64,000 nucleotides of DNA from Roseomonas indoligenes (GCF_017813365.1 NZ_JAGIZA010000009.1:153807-217806); one strand, 5' to 3'; shown: positions 46,361 through 54,941, numbered from the stretch's first letter. A program made the numbers and translations. The notes: generated from the sequence alone by a model not told the origin.

Positions 46361-46873
46361 TCAGGACAGCATCGACCCTTCGGGCGCCCCGGCGCCCTGC
46401 CCGCGGCGGGACTGCCAGAGGGCCACGAAGTCGATCGGCGTCAGCGCCACGGGCATGAAGCCGCCATCGCGCGTCACATCGGACAGGATGTTGCGCGCGA
46501 AGGGGAAAAGGAGGCGGGGGCATTCCACCAGCAGAACCGGCTCCAGCACGTCCGCCCCGACGTTGACTGTGAAGATGCCGCTATAGGCCAGCTCCGCGAT
46601 GAAGGCGGTGGCGCCCTCGGTCGTCTTGGCGTCGGCGCGGATCTGCAGCGTCACCTCGAAGACGTTGCCGCCGTCCTGCAGGGCGCGGGCCTGCACGTCC
46701 AGCGCCACGTCGATGCGGGGCTGCTCGCGGAGCGCGGTGTAGATCTCCGGCGCGCCGGGGACCTCGAAGGAGAGGTCCTTCACGTACTGGAAGTTCACCA
46801 CCAGCGGCGCCTGGGGCTGGCCGTTCAGGTTGCCGTCGGGCGGCATGTTGGCGGGCGGCGGCAGGTCGGACAT
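46361..46873 (-). CDS. secB: Protein-export chaperone SecB
   Basis: A 170-residue tetrameric chaperone that keeps preproteins unfolded for the SecA/SecYEG route. Marks: VVNFQYVKDLSFEVPGAPE, FEVTLQIRADAKTTEG, ECPRLLFPFARNILSDVTRDGGFMPVALTPIDFVALW. Full length. In alphaproteobacteria secB often lies beside timA and mltA; here two genes lie between. Confidence 0.95.
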   Translation of the reverse strand: MSDLPPPANMPPDGNLNGQPQAPLVVNFQYVKDLSFEVPGAPEIYTALREQPRIDVALDVQARALQDGGNVFEVTLQIRADAKTTEGATAFIAELAYSGIFTVNVGADVLEPVLLVECPRLLFPFARNILSDVTRDGGFMPVALTPIDFVALWQSRRGQGAGAPEGSMLS

Positions 46874-46975
46874 GGGATCGGGCCCCTGAGCACTGGGAAG
46901 GGATGATGGCGCGGCGGGGTAGCACGCGCCGGGGCGGGTGTCAGGTCATTGCGGGCCGGGGCGTCGCGCGGCGGA

Positions 46976-47887
46976 TCAGCCGTCCAGCCCGGCCAGGGCC
47001 TGCGCCACCGCCGCGCGCCCGGCCTCGTCCAGCGGCAGGACCGGGCGGGGCGGCTGGGCATCGGTGAGGCCAAGAAGGTTCGCGGCGGCAAAGACCACGC
47101 GGATGCTGCCGTGCCGGCGGAACAGGTCCCAGAGCGGGTGGAGGGTGGCGTCGATTCGGCGCATCTCCGCCTCGTCCCCTGCCTGGGCGGCACGGGTGAG
47201 GGCAAGACAGGTCCGGGGCAGGGTGCCGCCGAGGACGCTGTACCAGGCATCGGCCCCGGCCAGCACGGCATCCGGGGAGTGCCAGTCGGCGCTGTAGCCG
47301 ACGGAGAAGCCGGCGGGCACGCGGGCGCGCAGGGCCTGCACCACCGCCTTCGCCTCGACGGGCGCCGGGGCGGGGTTCTTCACCGCCGCCACGCGGGGCA
47401 GCGCGGAGAGGCGCACGACGAGGTCGTCACTGAAGGTGAAGTGGGTGGTGGAGGGGTTGTTGTAGATGCAGACCGGCAGGCCGGTGGCGCCGGCCACGGC
47501 GGCGAAGTGCTGGAACACCTCCTCGTCGGTCAGCGGCGTGTAGGAGACGGGGGCGAGAAGCAGCCCGTCCGCCCCGGCCGCCTCCGCATCCCCGGCCAGG
47601 GACATGGCCTCGTCCGTGCGGAGGGCGCCGGCACCGACGATCACGGGAACGCGGCCACCCAGGGCCTCCACCGCCGCCTCCACGGCGCGGCGACGCTCCG
47701 CGCGGGTGAGGTAGGCGTAGGTGCCGGTGCTGCCGAGCAGCCCGACCGAGTCCACCCCGGCCGCCGCGAGCCGCTCCAGCAGTCCGGCGAGAGCACCGGT
47801 GTCCACGCGTCCCGCCGCGTCCGCGGGGGTGATGGGAAAGGCCGAGAGGCCGCGGAAGGGGGTCACGCCAGCCGCCATCCTAGCCAT
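46976..47887 (-). CDS. Dihydrodipicolinate synthase-family aldolase
   Basis: A 303-residue TIM-barrel Schiff-base lyase. GLLGSTGTYAYLTRAER replaces the usual GTTGE, and PVCIYNNPSTTHF and VAAVKNPAP carry the Tyr and the Schiff-base Lys. This suggests an enzyme of the DapA/NanA superfamily other than DapA itself, for example a keto-deoxy-sugar or 2-keto-acid aldolase. Overlaps the phosphatase gene upstream by 8 bases. Function beyond lyase chemistry unknown. Confidence 0.8.
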   Translation of the reverse strand: MARMAAGVTPFRGLSAFPITPADAAGRVDTGALAGLLERLAAAGVDSVGLLGSTGTYAYLTRAERRRAVEAAVEALGGRVPVIVGAGALRTDEAMSLAGDAEAAGADGLLLAPVSYTPLTDEEVFQHFAAVAGATGLPVCIYNNPSTTHFTFSDDLVVRLSALPRVAAVKNPAPAPVEAKAVVQALRARVPAGFSVGYSADWHSPDAVLAGADAWYSVLGGTLPRTCLALTRAAQAGDEAEMRRIDATLHPLWDLFRRHGSIRVVFAAANLLGLTDAQPPRPVLPLDEAGRAAVAQALAGLDG

Positions 47888-48437
47888 GGTGCCAGTTCAC
47901 GGTCTCGGGCCCGGGCTGGCAGGGGTCCACGCGCAGCCACTGTCCGTTCATCACGGACTGGCCGGTCATCGCGAGGATGAAGCCCCAGTGGCAGACCACC
48001 ACCGTGTGCGCCCAGTCCGGCCGCTCCCGCATCTCCTCCCGGAACATCCGAGCGCGGGAGAGGATGGAGTCCGTGCTCTCGGTCTCCTGTGGCCACCAGA
48101 TCGTGTCCAGGTGGGCGAAGTCGTGCTCCGGCCAGTCCGTCGCCAGCGTGTCGCGGTGGGTGCCCACGTCGCAGGCGAAGGCGTAGCGCTCCCGCACCAG
48201 GGAGTGGACGTGGACGGGCAGGCCCAGGCGGCGCGCCAGGGGGGCGGCGGTCTGCAGGGCGCGGGTGTAGGGGCTGGCGACGATGCGGGTCACTCCCTCC
48301 CCGGCCAGGGCCTCGGCGGCCTGCTCGGCCTGGGCATGGCCCAGCTCCGTCAGGCGCGGATCCTCGATGCCGGGATCCTTGCGGGTCTCGCTGAAGCGCA
48401 GGTTGAACTCGCTCTGGCCGTGACGCAGCAGGATCAT
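47880..48437 (-). CDS. Histidine phosphatase family protein
   Basis: A 185-residue phosphoglycerate-mutase-like enzyme. ATG 48437 gives MILLRHGQSEFN with the phospho-accepting His in RHG; the acid part is in VVVCHWGFI (second His). Length and motifs fit small broad-specificity phosphatases (GpmB-like). Upstream bases 48438-48591 form a two-way promoter region to timA. Confidence 0.85.
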   Translation of the reverse strand: MILLRHGQSEFNLRFSETRKDPGIEDPRLTELGHAQAEQAAEALAGEGVTRIVASPYTRALQTAAPLARRLGLPVHVHSLVRERYAFACDVGTHRDTLATDWPEHDFAHLDTIWWPQETESTDSILSRARMFREEMRERPDWAHTVVVCHWGFILAMTGQSVMNGQWLRVDPCQPGPETVNWHHG

Positions 48438-48591
48438 GCGGGCCTCCCCGTGTTGCCGCCGGCGATAGCGGCTGGGGCGCGCCGGCACAATCGGGCTGCC
48501 GCTCCCGCGGTCCCTTGAACAATGAACGGATTGCAATGTGGTTGCGGTGGGGGGCCCGCAGCCCTAACTGTCATCTCACAAGGAGATTGCG

Positions 48592-49245
48592 ATGCAGGGC
48601 GGCGGCTTCCCGATTGATCTGATCCTGTTCGGGATGGTGGCGGCCTTCCTGGTGCTGCGCCTGCGCAGCGTGCTGGGGCGGCGCACCGGCTTCGAGCGGC
48701 CACCGGCGGAGCGCGGCCCCGTGGCCGTCCCCCCCGCGGCAGGCCCGGCCGTGCCCGCCGCCCCCGTGGCCGGGCGCGGCGTGCCCGATGCGCGCGGCCC
48801 GGTGGGCCAGGCGCTGGCGCGCATCCGCTCCGCCGACCCGAGCTTCGACCCCGCCGCCTTCCTCGGCGGTGCGGAGGGCGCCTTCCGCCTGATCGTGGAG
48901 GGCTTTGCCGCCGGCAACCGTCCCCTGCTGCGCGGCCTTCTTTCCGACGATACCTATGCCGGCTTCGAGGGCGCCATCGCCGACCGCGAGTCCCGCGGCG
49001 AGGTGCAGCGCACCGAGATCCGCGACATCCGGGAGGCCTCGATCGAAGGCGCCGACCTGCGCGGCACCACGGCCGAGGTGACGGTCCGCTTCGTCTCCGA
49101 CCAGGTGAACCTGACGACCGACTCCGCCGGCAAGCCCGTCGCCGGCGCCGATGCGGTGACGGAGCTGACGGATATCTGGACCTTCCAGCGCGACACGCGC
49201 AGCACGGATCCGGCCTGGAAGCTGGTGGGCACGCGCACGGCCTGA
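48592..49245 (+). CDS. Tim44/TimA-family inner-membrane protein
   Basis: A 217-residue protein: one N-terminal membrane helix (IDLILFGMVAAFLVLRLRSVLG), a Pro/Ala-rich linker, then the Tim44 C-terminal-like domain (FDPAAFLGGAEGAFRLIVEGFAAGNRPLLRGLLSDDTYAGF). In alphaproteobacteria TimA/FxsA-linked proteins of this type sit beside mltA and affect protein export or envelope integrity. ACAAGGAGATT upstream of ATG 48592 is a strong ribosome site. Pairs with mltA. Confidence 0.88.
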   Translation: MQGGGFPIDLILFGMVAAFLVLRLRSVLGRRTGFERPPAERGPVAVPPAAGPAVPAAPVAGRGVPDARGPVGQALARIRSADPSFDPAAFLGGAEGAFRLIVEGFAAGNRPLLRGLLSDDTYAGFEGAIADRESRGEVQRTEIRDIREASIEGADLRGTTAEVTVRFVSDQVNLTTDSAGKPVAGADAVTELTDIWTFQRDTRSTDPAWKLVGTRTA

Positions 49246-49249
49246 GGCC

Positions 49250-50245
49250 TTGCGCGCCCGCTTCACGGTCCTTCTCCCCCTTCTGCTGGCCAGCTGCGGT
49301 GGCCTTCCGGGTTGGGAGCGGGACCGCGTCTCGGAGGCGGTGCCGGGCTTTCTCGCCGGTTGCGCCGCGTCCTCCGATCCCGGTCCTCTCGCTCCCGCCT
49401 GCTCGGAGGCGGCCCGCCTGCCCCCGGGCGACGAGGCCGCCGCCCGCGTTTTCCTGGCCCGCCACTTCGAGCCGGTTCCGGCCGGGGAAGGCCTGATCAC
49501 CGGATACTATGAGCCGGTGCTGCGCGTTTCCCCCGTGCCCGCCCCGGGCTTCACCGCCCCGCTCCTGGCCACCGCCCCGGGCGCGCCCGACCTGGACCGG
49601 GCCTCTATCGAGGCCGCCGTGGCGGCCGGGGAGTGGCCCGGCGCCGTCCTGGCCTGGGCCGATCCGGTCGATGCCTTCTTTCTCCAGATCCAGGGCTCCG
49701 GTCGCGCCGTCTTCCCGGACGGCACCGCGCGGCGCCTGGGCTATGCCGGCAAGAACGGCCACCCCTACGTGCCCGTCGGACGGCTGCTGATCGAGCGCGG
49801 GGCGATGACGCGGGAGGAGGTCTCCATGCAATCCATCCGCGCCTGGCTGCGCGCCGCCCCGCCCGCCGATGCGCGGGCGCTGATGGACGCCAATCCCTCC
49901 TGGGTCTTCTTCCGCTGGCGCGACGACCTTCCCGCCGAGGGCGGCCCGGCCGGCACGCTCGGCGCCCCCCTGCCCCCCGGCCGCGCCGTGGCGGTGGACC
50001 GGAGCCACGTCCCGCTCGGCAGCCCGATGTGGATCGCCACGCGCGACCCGCTCACCGGCGGCCGCCTGGAGCGCCTGGTGATCGCCCTGGACACCGGCGG
50101 CGCCATCCGCGGCCCGGCCCGCGCCGACCTGTTCTGGGGTTGGGGCGATGCCGCCGGCGAGGCCGCGGGGCGCATGCGGGAAACCGGCCGGATCTGGGTG
50201 CTCCGGCCCCGGGTTACGCCAGGACCTCGCACGCCGGGCGGCTAG
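49250..50245 (+). CDS. mltA: Lytic murein transglycosylase MltA
   Basis: A 331-residue lipoprotein transglycosylase cutting peptidoglycan glycan strands. Starts at TTG 49250, four bases past timA, with GAGG just ahead; lipobox LLLASC. Family marks: GLITGYYEPVLRVS, FFLQIQGSGRAVFPDG, GYAGKNGHPYVPVGRLL, SMQSIRAWLRA and the 3D-type end LDTGGAIRGPARADLFWG with catalytic Asp. Cotranscribed with timA. Ends 14 bases before repeat copy 10. Confidence 0.92.
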   Translation: MRARFTVLLPLLLASCGGLPGWERDRVSEAVPGFLAGCAASSDPGPLAPACSEAARLPPGDEAAARVFLARHFEPVPAGEGLITGYYEPVLRVSPVPAPGFTAPLLATAPGAPDLDRASIEAAVAAGEWPGAVLAWADPVDAFFLQIQGSGRAVFPDGTARRLGYAGKNGHPYVPVGRLLIERGAMTREEVSMQSIRAWLRAAPPADARALMDANPSWVFFRWRDDLPAEGGPAGTLGAPLPPGRAVAVDRSHVPLGSPMWIATRDPLTGGRLERLVIALDTGGAIRGPARADLFWGWGDAAGEAAGRMRETGRIWVLRPRVTPGPRTPGG

Positions 50246-50258
50246 TGCTCGTGTCCTG

Positions 50259-50404
50259 GTGGATCGATCCTGCCTTTGCAGTCGCCTCGGCTCCATGAGC
50301 CGAGGCGCACCGTCAGCCGAGTGATCCCAAAGCCCAAAAGAAGATGATGGTGAGGGGTCCGGGGAGAGGAAGAATTCCTTCTTCCTCTCCCCGGGACAGA
50401 CTGC
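50259..50404 (+). repeat. Intergenic structured repeat, copy 10 (short, subfamily I)
   Basis: Forward, between two convergent ends. Only the last two modules are present: GCCTCGGCTC-CAT-GAGCCGAGGC 50284-50306 and the terminal 16-bp hairpin 50359-50374 / 50379-50394 (loop TTCC), with the linker GATGATGGTGAGGGG. The absence of all upstream modules shows the two-hairpin end is a unit on its own. Confidence 0.9.
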
Positions 50405-50422
50405 CCTCGAAGGATCAGCCCA

Positions 50423-51031
50423 TCACCCGCGGCGCCGCAGGACGGCCCGCGCCACCTCGGCATGGCCCTGGTGCTTCGGGCCTTCATCGAGAAGGACCGT
50501 CCCCTCCAGGCACTCCAGCACCTCGAGTTCCGGAAAATGCTCCCGCACCAGCGCGGCGGACCAGAGGAGATCGGGGTCGCGCGGGCCGCCGGAGCGGCGG
50601 CCTTCCTGGGCGGGGGTGAAGCCCTCCAGCACCAGCAGCCCACCGGGGGCCAGCGCGGCGGCGGCACGGGCGGCGACCAGGGCGCGGTCGGCCGGGGGCA
50701 GGTGGACGAAGATCCAGCCGATGACCTCGAACGCCGATTCGGGCCAGTCCCAGGCGGTCAGGTCCGCCACCACCGTCTCCAGCGCCACGCCGTGCTGCCG
50801 GGCGAGCGCCGTGGCCTTGGCCAGACCGGTCGCGGACCAGTCGAGGCTCGTCACCTCGAACCCACACCCGGCCAGCCACACGCCGTTGCGGCCCTCCCCG
50901 TCGCCGATCGCAAGCGCCCGGCCGCGCCTGGGCAGCAGGGCGGCCTGCGCGACGAGGTAGCGGTTCGGCGCCTCACCAAAGGCGAAGCCGCCGCCGGCGT
51001 AGCGGGCGTCCCAGGCGGCGGCGTCGCTCAT
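50423..51031 (-). CDS. Class I SAM-dependent methyltransferase
   Basis: A 202-residue protein. MSDAAAWDARYAGGGFAFGEAPNRYL leads into RGRALAIGDGEGRNGVWLAGCGF, the SAM loop, then VTSLDWSATGLAKATALARQH and VIGWIFVHLPPADR. This start and spacing are typical of tellurite/thiopurine-type small methyltransferases. Its ATG overlaps the stop of yggS (TGA within CATG). Substrate unknown. Confidence 0.85.
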   Translation of the reverse strand: MSDAAAWDARYAGGGFAFGEAPNRYLVAQAALLPRRGRALAIGDGEGRNGVWLAGCGFEVTSLDWSATGLAKATALARQHGVALETVVADLTAWDWPESAFEVIGWIFVHLPPADRALVAARAAAALAPGGLLVLEGFTPAQEGRRSGGPRDPDLLWSAALVREHFPELEVLECLEGTVLLDEGPKHQGHAEVARAVLRRRG

Positions 51032-51732
51032 GGTGCGGCGGGATAGGGTCGCGCGCCGAAGATGGCGCTGCCGACTCGGACCTGGGTGGCGCCGCAGGCG
51101 ATGGCGGCCTCGAAGTCTCCGCTCATGCCCATGGAGAGGACGGGCAGTCCCTGGTCCCGCGCGAAATCCGCCAGCCAGCGGAAATGGGGCACGGGGTCCT
51201 CGCCCTCGGGCGGGATGCACATGGCGCCGGAGATGGCCAGCCCGTGCTCCTCCCGGCAGGCGCGGAGGAAGGCGGCGGCCTCATCTCGTGCGATGCCGGA
51301 CTTCTGCGGCTCGGCGCCGGTGTTGACCTGGATCAGCAGCCCGGGCGCGCGGCCCTCCTTCGCAATGGCCTCCGCCAGGGCGGCGGCGAGCTTCGGGCGG
51401 TCCAGGCTCTCGATCGTGTCGGCCACGCGCACGGCGTCGCGCGCCTTGTTCGTCTGCAGGCCGCCGATGATGTGCAGCCGCAGGCCGGGATGGTCCGGGC
51501 GCAGTGCCGGGAACTTGCCGGCGGCCTCCTGCACGCGGTTCTCGCCGAACACCGCCTGGCCGGCCTCCAGCGCCGCCAACACTGCCTCCGCCGGATGGGT
51601 CTTGGAGACGGCGACGAGGGTGACGGTGGCGGGGTCGCGCACCGCCCGCTCGCAGGCGGCGGCGATTCGAGCCTTGATGCGGGAGAGGCTGGCGGCGATG
51701 GCCTCGGTGCCGGGCGTGGGGGATTGGGTCAT
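51028..51732 (-). CDS. yggS: PLP-homeostasis protein YggS
   Basis: A 234-residue TIM-barrel PLP-binding protein. VTLVAVSKTHPAEAVLAALEAGQAVFGENRVQEA carries the cofactor Lys; LHIIGGLQTNKARDAV, LLIQVNTGAEPQKSGIARDE and LSMGMSGDFEAAIACGATQVRVGSAIFG complete the family order. YggS controls free PLP and affects amino-acid balance. Shares start-codon bases with the divergent thiE-like gene. Confidence 0.95.
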   Translation of the reverse strand: MTQSPTPGTEAIAASLSRIKARIAAACERAVRDPATVTLVAVSKTHPAEAVLAALEAGQAVFGENRVQEAAGKFPALRPDHPGLRLHIIGGLQTNKARDAVRVADTIESLDRPKLAAALAEAIAKEGRAPGLLIQVNTGAEPQKSGIARDEAAAFLRACREEHGLAISGAMCIPPEGEDPVPHFRWLADFARDQGLPVLSMGMSGDFEAAIACGATQVRVGSAIFGARPYPAAP

Positions 51733-52402
51733 GCGGTGGGGCAGGCTAGGGCAGAACGGGCGATCCCGGAACGGGCGGGGGATTCCGGCCCTGTGGCTGC
51801 TGAGCGACGCGCGGCGCCTCCCCGATCCCCGCGCTGCGGCGGCGCGGCTGCCGCGCGGGTCCGCGGTGCTGGCGCGGGATCTGGCACCGGGGCTGCTGCG
51901 GCCGCTGTCGGCGCTGGCGCGGCGGCGGGGGCTGGCGCTGGTGGTGGCGGGGGATGGCCGGGCGGCGCTGGCGCTGCGCGCGGGGCTGCACCTGCCGGAC
52001 CGGCGCCCGGCAAAGGGCCTGCTGCCCTTCCTCGTCGCACGGCGGGGAACGGGGGGCGGGGGCCTGCTCTCCGTGGCGGCACATGGGCGGGCGGGAATCG
52101 CGCGGGCCCGGCGGCTGCGCGCGGACCTGGTGATCCTCTCCCCGGTCTTTCCCACGGCGAGCCATCCCGGGGCACCGGCACTCGGACCGCTGCGCTGGGC
52201 GGCGCTGGCGCGGCGGGCAGGGCGACCGGCAGTGGCGCTGGGGGGCGTGAACGCCCTGAACAGCCGCCGCCTGCCGCGGCTCGCGGCGGGCTGGGGGGCC
52301 ATCGGTGGACTGTCCCGTCACACCCCTGTTGCGGCCTGGCCACAGTGTTTCGCGGATGTCGCGATCCGTTCGTTTGCGCATGGACGCCCCGGAAGGCACT
52401 GA
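51731..52402 (+). CDS. Thiamine-phosphate synthase-like protein
   Basis: A 223-residue TIM-barrel protein of the ThiE/TenI group: PALWLLSDARRLPDPRAAAARLP start, VLARDLAPGLLRPLSALARRRGLALVVAGD, and the DLVILSPVFPTASHPG and GWGAIGG turns. Its ATG overlaps the yggS start on the other strand (CATG at 51730-51733), which is only consistent with this frame because no other start exists before the conserved part. Could be a TenI-like regulator or a divergent ThiE. Confidence 0.75.
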   Translation: MRWGRLGQNGRSRNGRGIPALWLLSDARRLPDPRAAAARLPRGSAVLARDLAPGLLRPLSALARRRGLALVVAGDGRAALALRAGLHLPDRRPAKGLLPFLVARRGTGGGGLLSVAAHGRAGIARARRLRADLVILSPVFPTASHPGAPALGPLRWAALARRAGRPAVALGGVNALNSRRLPRLAAGWGAIGGLSRHTPVAAWPQCFADVAIRSFAHGRPGRH

Positions 52403-52534
52403 CCCATAGTCCCGGCGGGCTCGGCCACGGGGCGCATCCACCGGGATGCAATCCTCGCGGCACACCCGCCGAGGGGGGCGGGCGGGTCGCATGAAGCGCC
52501 GGGGCGGTTCCCCGGCACGTCAGGAGGATTTGGG

Positions 52535-53833
52535 ATGCGCAAGCTTCTTCTCGGCAGCACGGCCGTCGCCGCCGCTGCCCTTTTCGCGCCAGGTGGCGCT
52601 TCTGCCCAGACGCTGAGCTCCGATGCGTTCGGCAGCACGATGGCCGGGCCCTCGGCCTCGCTGCGCGGCCTTGAGGTGCGCATCGGCGGTTACTACCGCG
52701 CGATGTACAACTACACCCGCCAGGAGAACGTGAACGTCCCCGGCGCCGCCGTCGGCAGCTCGGACTTCTCCAACGAGGTCGAGATCCACGTCCTTGCCTC
52801 CGGCAAGGCCGCGAACGGCCTGCGCTACGGCGCGGCGCTCGAGATCGAGAACGACGCGTGGCGCAACCCGGCGAACCTCACGGGCAACGCCAGTGCCGCC
52901 GGCCAGAAGAACACGCTCGACTACGATGAGGCCTGGGCCTACCTCGCGGGCGCATGGGGCCAGATCCGCTTCGGTGACGAGGACGGCGCGATCGGCCAGC
53001 TGCAGTCCGGCCACATCACCGGCTTCGGCGTCGGCGGCCTCGACTCGGGCGACCAGAACCAGCAGGTCATCGGCGGCAACTATCGCCGCAACCTGGTCGG
53101 CGTGAACGACCTGGGCGACAACACCAAGCTGATCTACCTGTCGCCGCAGTTCTTCGGCTTCGACGCCGGCGCGAGCTTCGCCTTCAACACGAACGAAGGC
53201 CCGCTCTCGGGCTGCGATGCCGTCAGCACCACGACGGTGACGCAGTGCGACCGCCTGGCGGTCTCCCCCACCTTCAACAACCGCCGCCGCAACGAGATCC
53301 AGGCCGCGGTCCGCTGGCGTGGGTCCTTCGGCCCGGTCGGCGCTGCCGCCACGGTCGGCTACATCGGCGCCGATGCGGTCCGGAACGCCTCCGGCCCCTC
53401 CGCCGACCGCCTGAACATGCTCTGGGCCGGCGCCACGGCGACCGCCTACGGCTTCACCGTCGGCGGCTGGTACGAGCGCGGCAACTTCAACGGCAACTTC
53501 AACACCGTTCAGCGCGACACCGCCGGCGCCCGGGTTGATGACCGCAACGGCACCGCGTTCCTGGCCGGCGCGACCTACACGATCGACGCGATCACCGTCG
53601 GTGGTCACTTCAGCACCAACTGGACCGCGGGCAGCCAGTCCATCGCCACGACCGGTCGTCGCGACCGTGGTTGGGCCGTTGGCGGCAACTACCGCCTCGC
53701 CCCGGGCCTCGACCTCTTCGCCGAGTACCTGAAGTTCGACATTAAGGAGACGGGCTTCCAGTTCAACAATGTCGGCCCGTCCGGCAGCACCAAGGTCGAC
53801 ATCGTGCTCACGGGCTTCCGGGTCGCCTTCTGA
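52535..53833 (+). CDS. Outer-membrane porin
   Basis: A 432-residue general porin. Signal peptide MRKLLLGSTAVAAAALFAPGGASA, then QTLSSDAFGS, repeated aromatic-capped strands (GGYYRAMYNYTRQEN, VHVLASGKAANGLRYGAALEIEND, GGWYERGNFNGNFN) and a closing VDIVLTGFRVAF. Terminal Phe is typical of outer-membrane targeting. AGGAGG precedes ATG 52535. Single gene, followed by an intrinsic terminator. The type is common in Acetobacteraceae. Confidence 0.92.
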   Translation: MRKLLLGSTAVAAAALFAPGGASAQTLSSDAFGSTMAGPSASLRGLEVRIGGYYRAMYNYTRQENVNVPGAAVGSSDFSNEVEIHVLASGKAANGLRYGAALEIENDAWRNPANLTGNASAAGQKNTLDYDEAWAYLAGAWGQIRFGDEDGAIGQLQSGHITGFGVGGLDSGDQNQQVIGGNYRRNLVGVNDLGDNTKLIYLSPQFFGFDAGASFAFNTNEGPLSGCDAVSTTTVTQCDRLAVSPTFNNRRRNEIQAAVRWRGSFGPVGAAATVGYIGADAVRNASGPSADRLNMLWAGATATAYGFTVGGWYERGNFNGNFNTVQRDTAGARVDDRNGTAFLAGATYTIDAITVGGHFSTNWTAGSQSIATTGRRDRGWAVGGNYRLAPGLDLFAEYLKFDIKETGFQFNNVGPSGSTKVDIVLTGFRVAF

Positions 53834-53858
53834 TCCGGGCCTCCAGGCCAGACGAGAG

Positions 53859-53893
53859 GGGGCGGCGGGGCAACCCGCCGCCCCTTCCTTTTG
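53859..53893 (+). terminator. Intrinsic terminator of the porin gene
   Basis: Stem GGGGCGGCGGG (53859-53869) and CCCGCCGCCCC (53874-53884) with a GCAA tetraloop, followed by TTCCTTTTG. It begins 25 bases past the stop. Confidence 0.9.
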
Positions 53894-53969
53894 CCCGCTC
53901 CGCTCCCGAAGGGCACTTTACGTTTTCTCACTTGCACGAGACCACGCCACAGCCTTAGGAGCGACGGCC

Positions 53970-54509
53970 ATGCGCCACCTTCGCCTAGCGATCCTTGCCC
54001 TGCCCGTCCTCGTCGCCGCCTGCGGGAACTCCCGCCAGGTGCAGAACGACGAGTACTACGACGACAGCCGTCGCGCGCGCGTCGCGGGGCGCCTCTCCGG
54101 CAACCCGGACGGCCTCCTCATTCTCGGCACGGACCGCAGCAGCAACCGGGAAGGCGGTGGCGCCGGCGCCCCGGGGGATGGCAGCGCGCTCGGCGTGAAC
54201 GCCTATCTCTGGCGCGCCAGCCTCGACACCCTCTCCTTCATGCCGCTCGCCTCGGCCGATCCCTTCGGCGGCGTGATCATCACCGATTGGTACTCCCCGC
54301 CCGCGGCTCAGGGAGAGCGCTTCCGGGCCACCGCCTACATCCTCGGCCGCCAGCTCCGCTCGGACGGGGTTCGCGTGTCGATCTTCCGCCAGGAGATGCG
54401 GAACGGGCAGTGGGTGGACGCCCCGGTCTCTGCCGGCACGAGCACGGAGCTGGAGGACAAGGTCCTCGCCCGCGCCCGTGAGCTGCGGAGCCAGTCGGCC
54501 GCGCTCTGA
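53970..54509 (+). CDS. DUF3576 lipoprotein
   Basis: A 179-residue lipoprotein. AGGAG eight bases upstream of ATG 53970; signal with lipobox LVAACG. The mature part (SADPFGGVIITDWYSPP, RFRATAYILGRQLRSDGVRVSIFRQEMRNGQW) is the DUF3576 core, an alphaproteobacterial family regularly found just before leuS. Function unknown; envelope role likely. Here a PRC-barrel gene lies between it and leuS. Confidence 0.9.
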   Translation: MRHLRLAILALPVLVAACGNSRQVQNDEYYDDSRRARVAGRLSGNPDGLLILGTDRSSNREGGGAGAPGDGSALGVNAYLWRASLDTLSFMPLASADPFGGVIITDWYSPPAAQGERFRATAYILGRQLRSDGVRVSIFRQEMRNGQWVDAPVSAGTSTELEDKVLARARELRSQSAAL

Positions 54510-54520
54510 CCTGACAATCC

Positions 54521-54562
54521 CCGGGGAGAGGAAGGGCTTCCCCTTCCCCTCGCCCTCCCCGG
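54521..54562. terminator. Hairpin between convergent genes, related to the repeat end module
   Basis: CCGGGGAGAGGAAGGG (54521-54536) faces CCCTTC and CCCTCCCCGG (up to 54562) with a bulge of about 6 bases. The first 13 bases match the terminal hairpin of the intergenic repeats, but the rest of the module is missing. It separates the DUF3576 and PRC-barrel ends and could terminate both. Confidence 0.45.
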
Positions 54563-54569
54563 CTCTCCC

Positions 54570-54941
54570 TTAGCGGTAGTTCACGGCCGGCAGCGACCGT
54601 ATCTCGGCGGAGGGCATGTCGATCGTCACGCGGCGCTCGCCAGGAACGGCGCGCAGCCGCTGCATGGGGACGGAGACGTATTTCTGGGTCAGGCCCAGGC
54701 GGCTCTCCACCTCGATCACGACCATGGTGACCTGCCCCTGCGCGTCGATGATCAGGTCCTCCACCTCCCCGATCTCCACGTTGTCCGTCGCATAGACATC
54801 CCGGTCCATCAGGTTCCCGGCGCGGAGCTGGCCAGCGGGGATCTCGGTCGCCCCCGCGGCTGGGGTGGTGCCGACGGGCTGGGCCAGGACGGGCGCGGAG
54901 AGGAGGCCGGCGAGCAGGGCGGCCACGGTCAAGGGACGCAT
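54570..54941 (-). CDS. Exported PRC-barrel protein
   Basis: A 123-residue periplasmic protein: signal peptide ([17 protein letters not shown]), then a PRC-barrel ([39 protein letters not shown]). Such proteins are common in Rhodospirillales, with unknown role, perhaps binding RNA or regulating photosynthetic-type complexes in relatives. Divergent from leuS. Confidence 0.85.
   Translation of the reverse strand: MRPLTVAALLAGLLSAPVLAQPVGTTPAAGATEIPAGQLRAGNLMDRDVYATDNVEIGEVEDLIIDAQGQVTMVVIEVESRLGLTQKYVSVPMQRLRAVPGERRVTIDMPSAEIRSLPAVNYR

Noticed and set aside
51028..52302. Minus-strand 424-codon frame extending yggS upstream
   Set aside because: The added N-terminus is Arg/Ala/Ser-rich and overlaps the thiE-like gene; the YggS start at 51732 fits the family.
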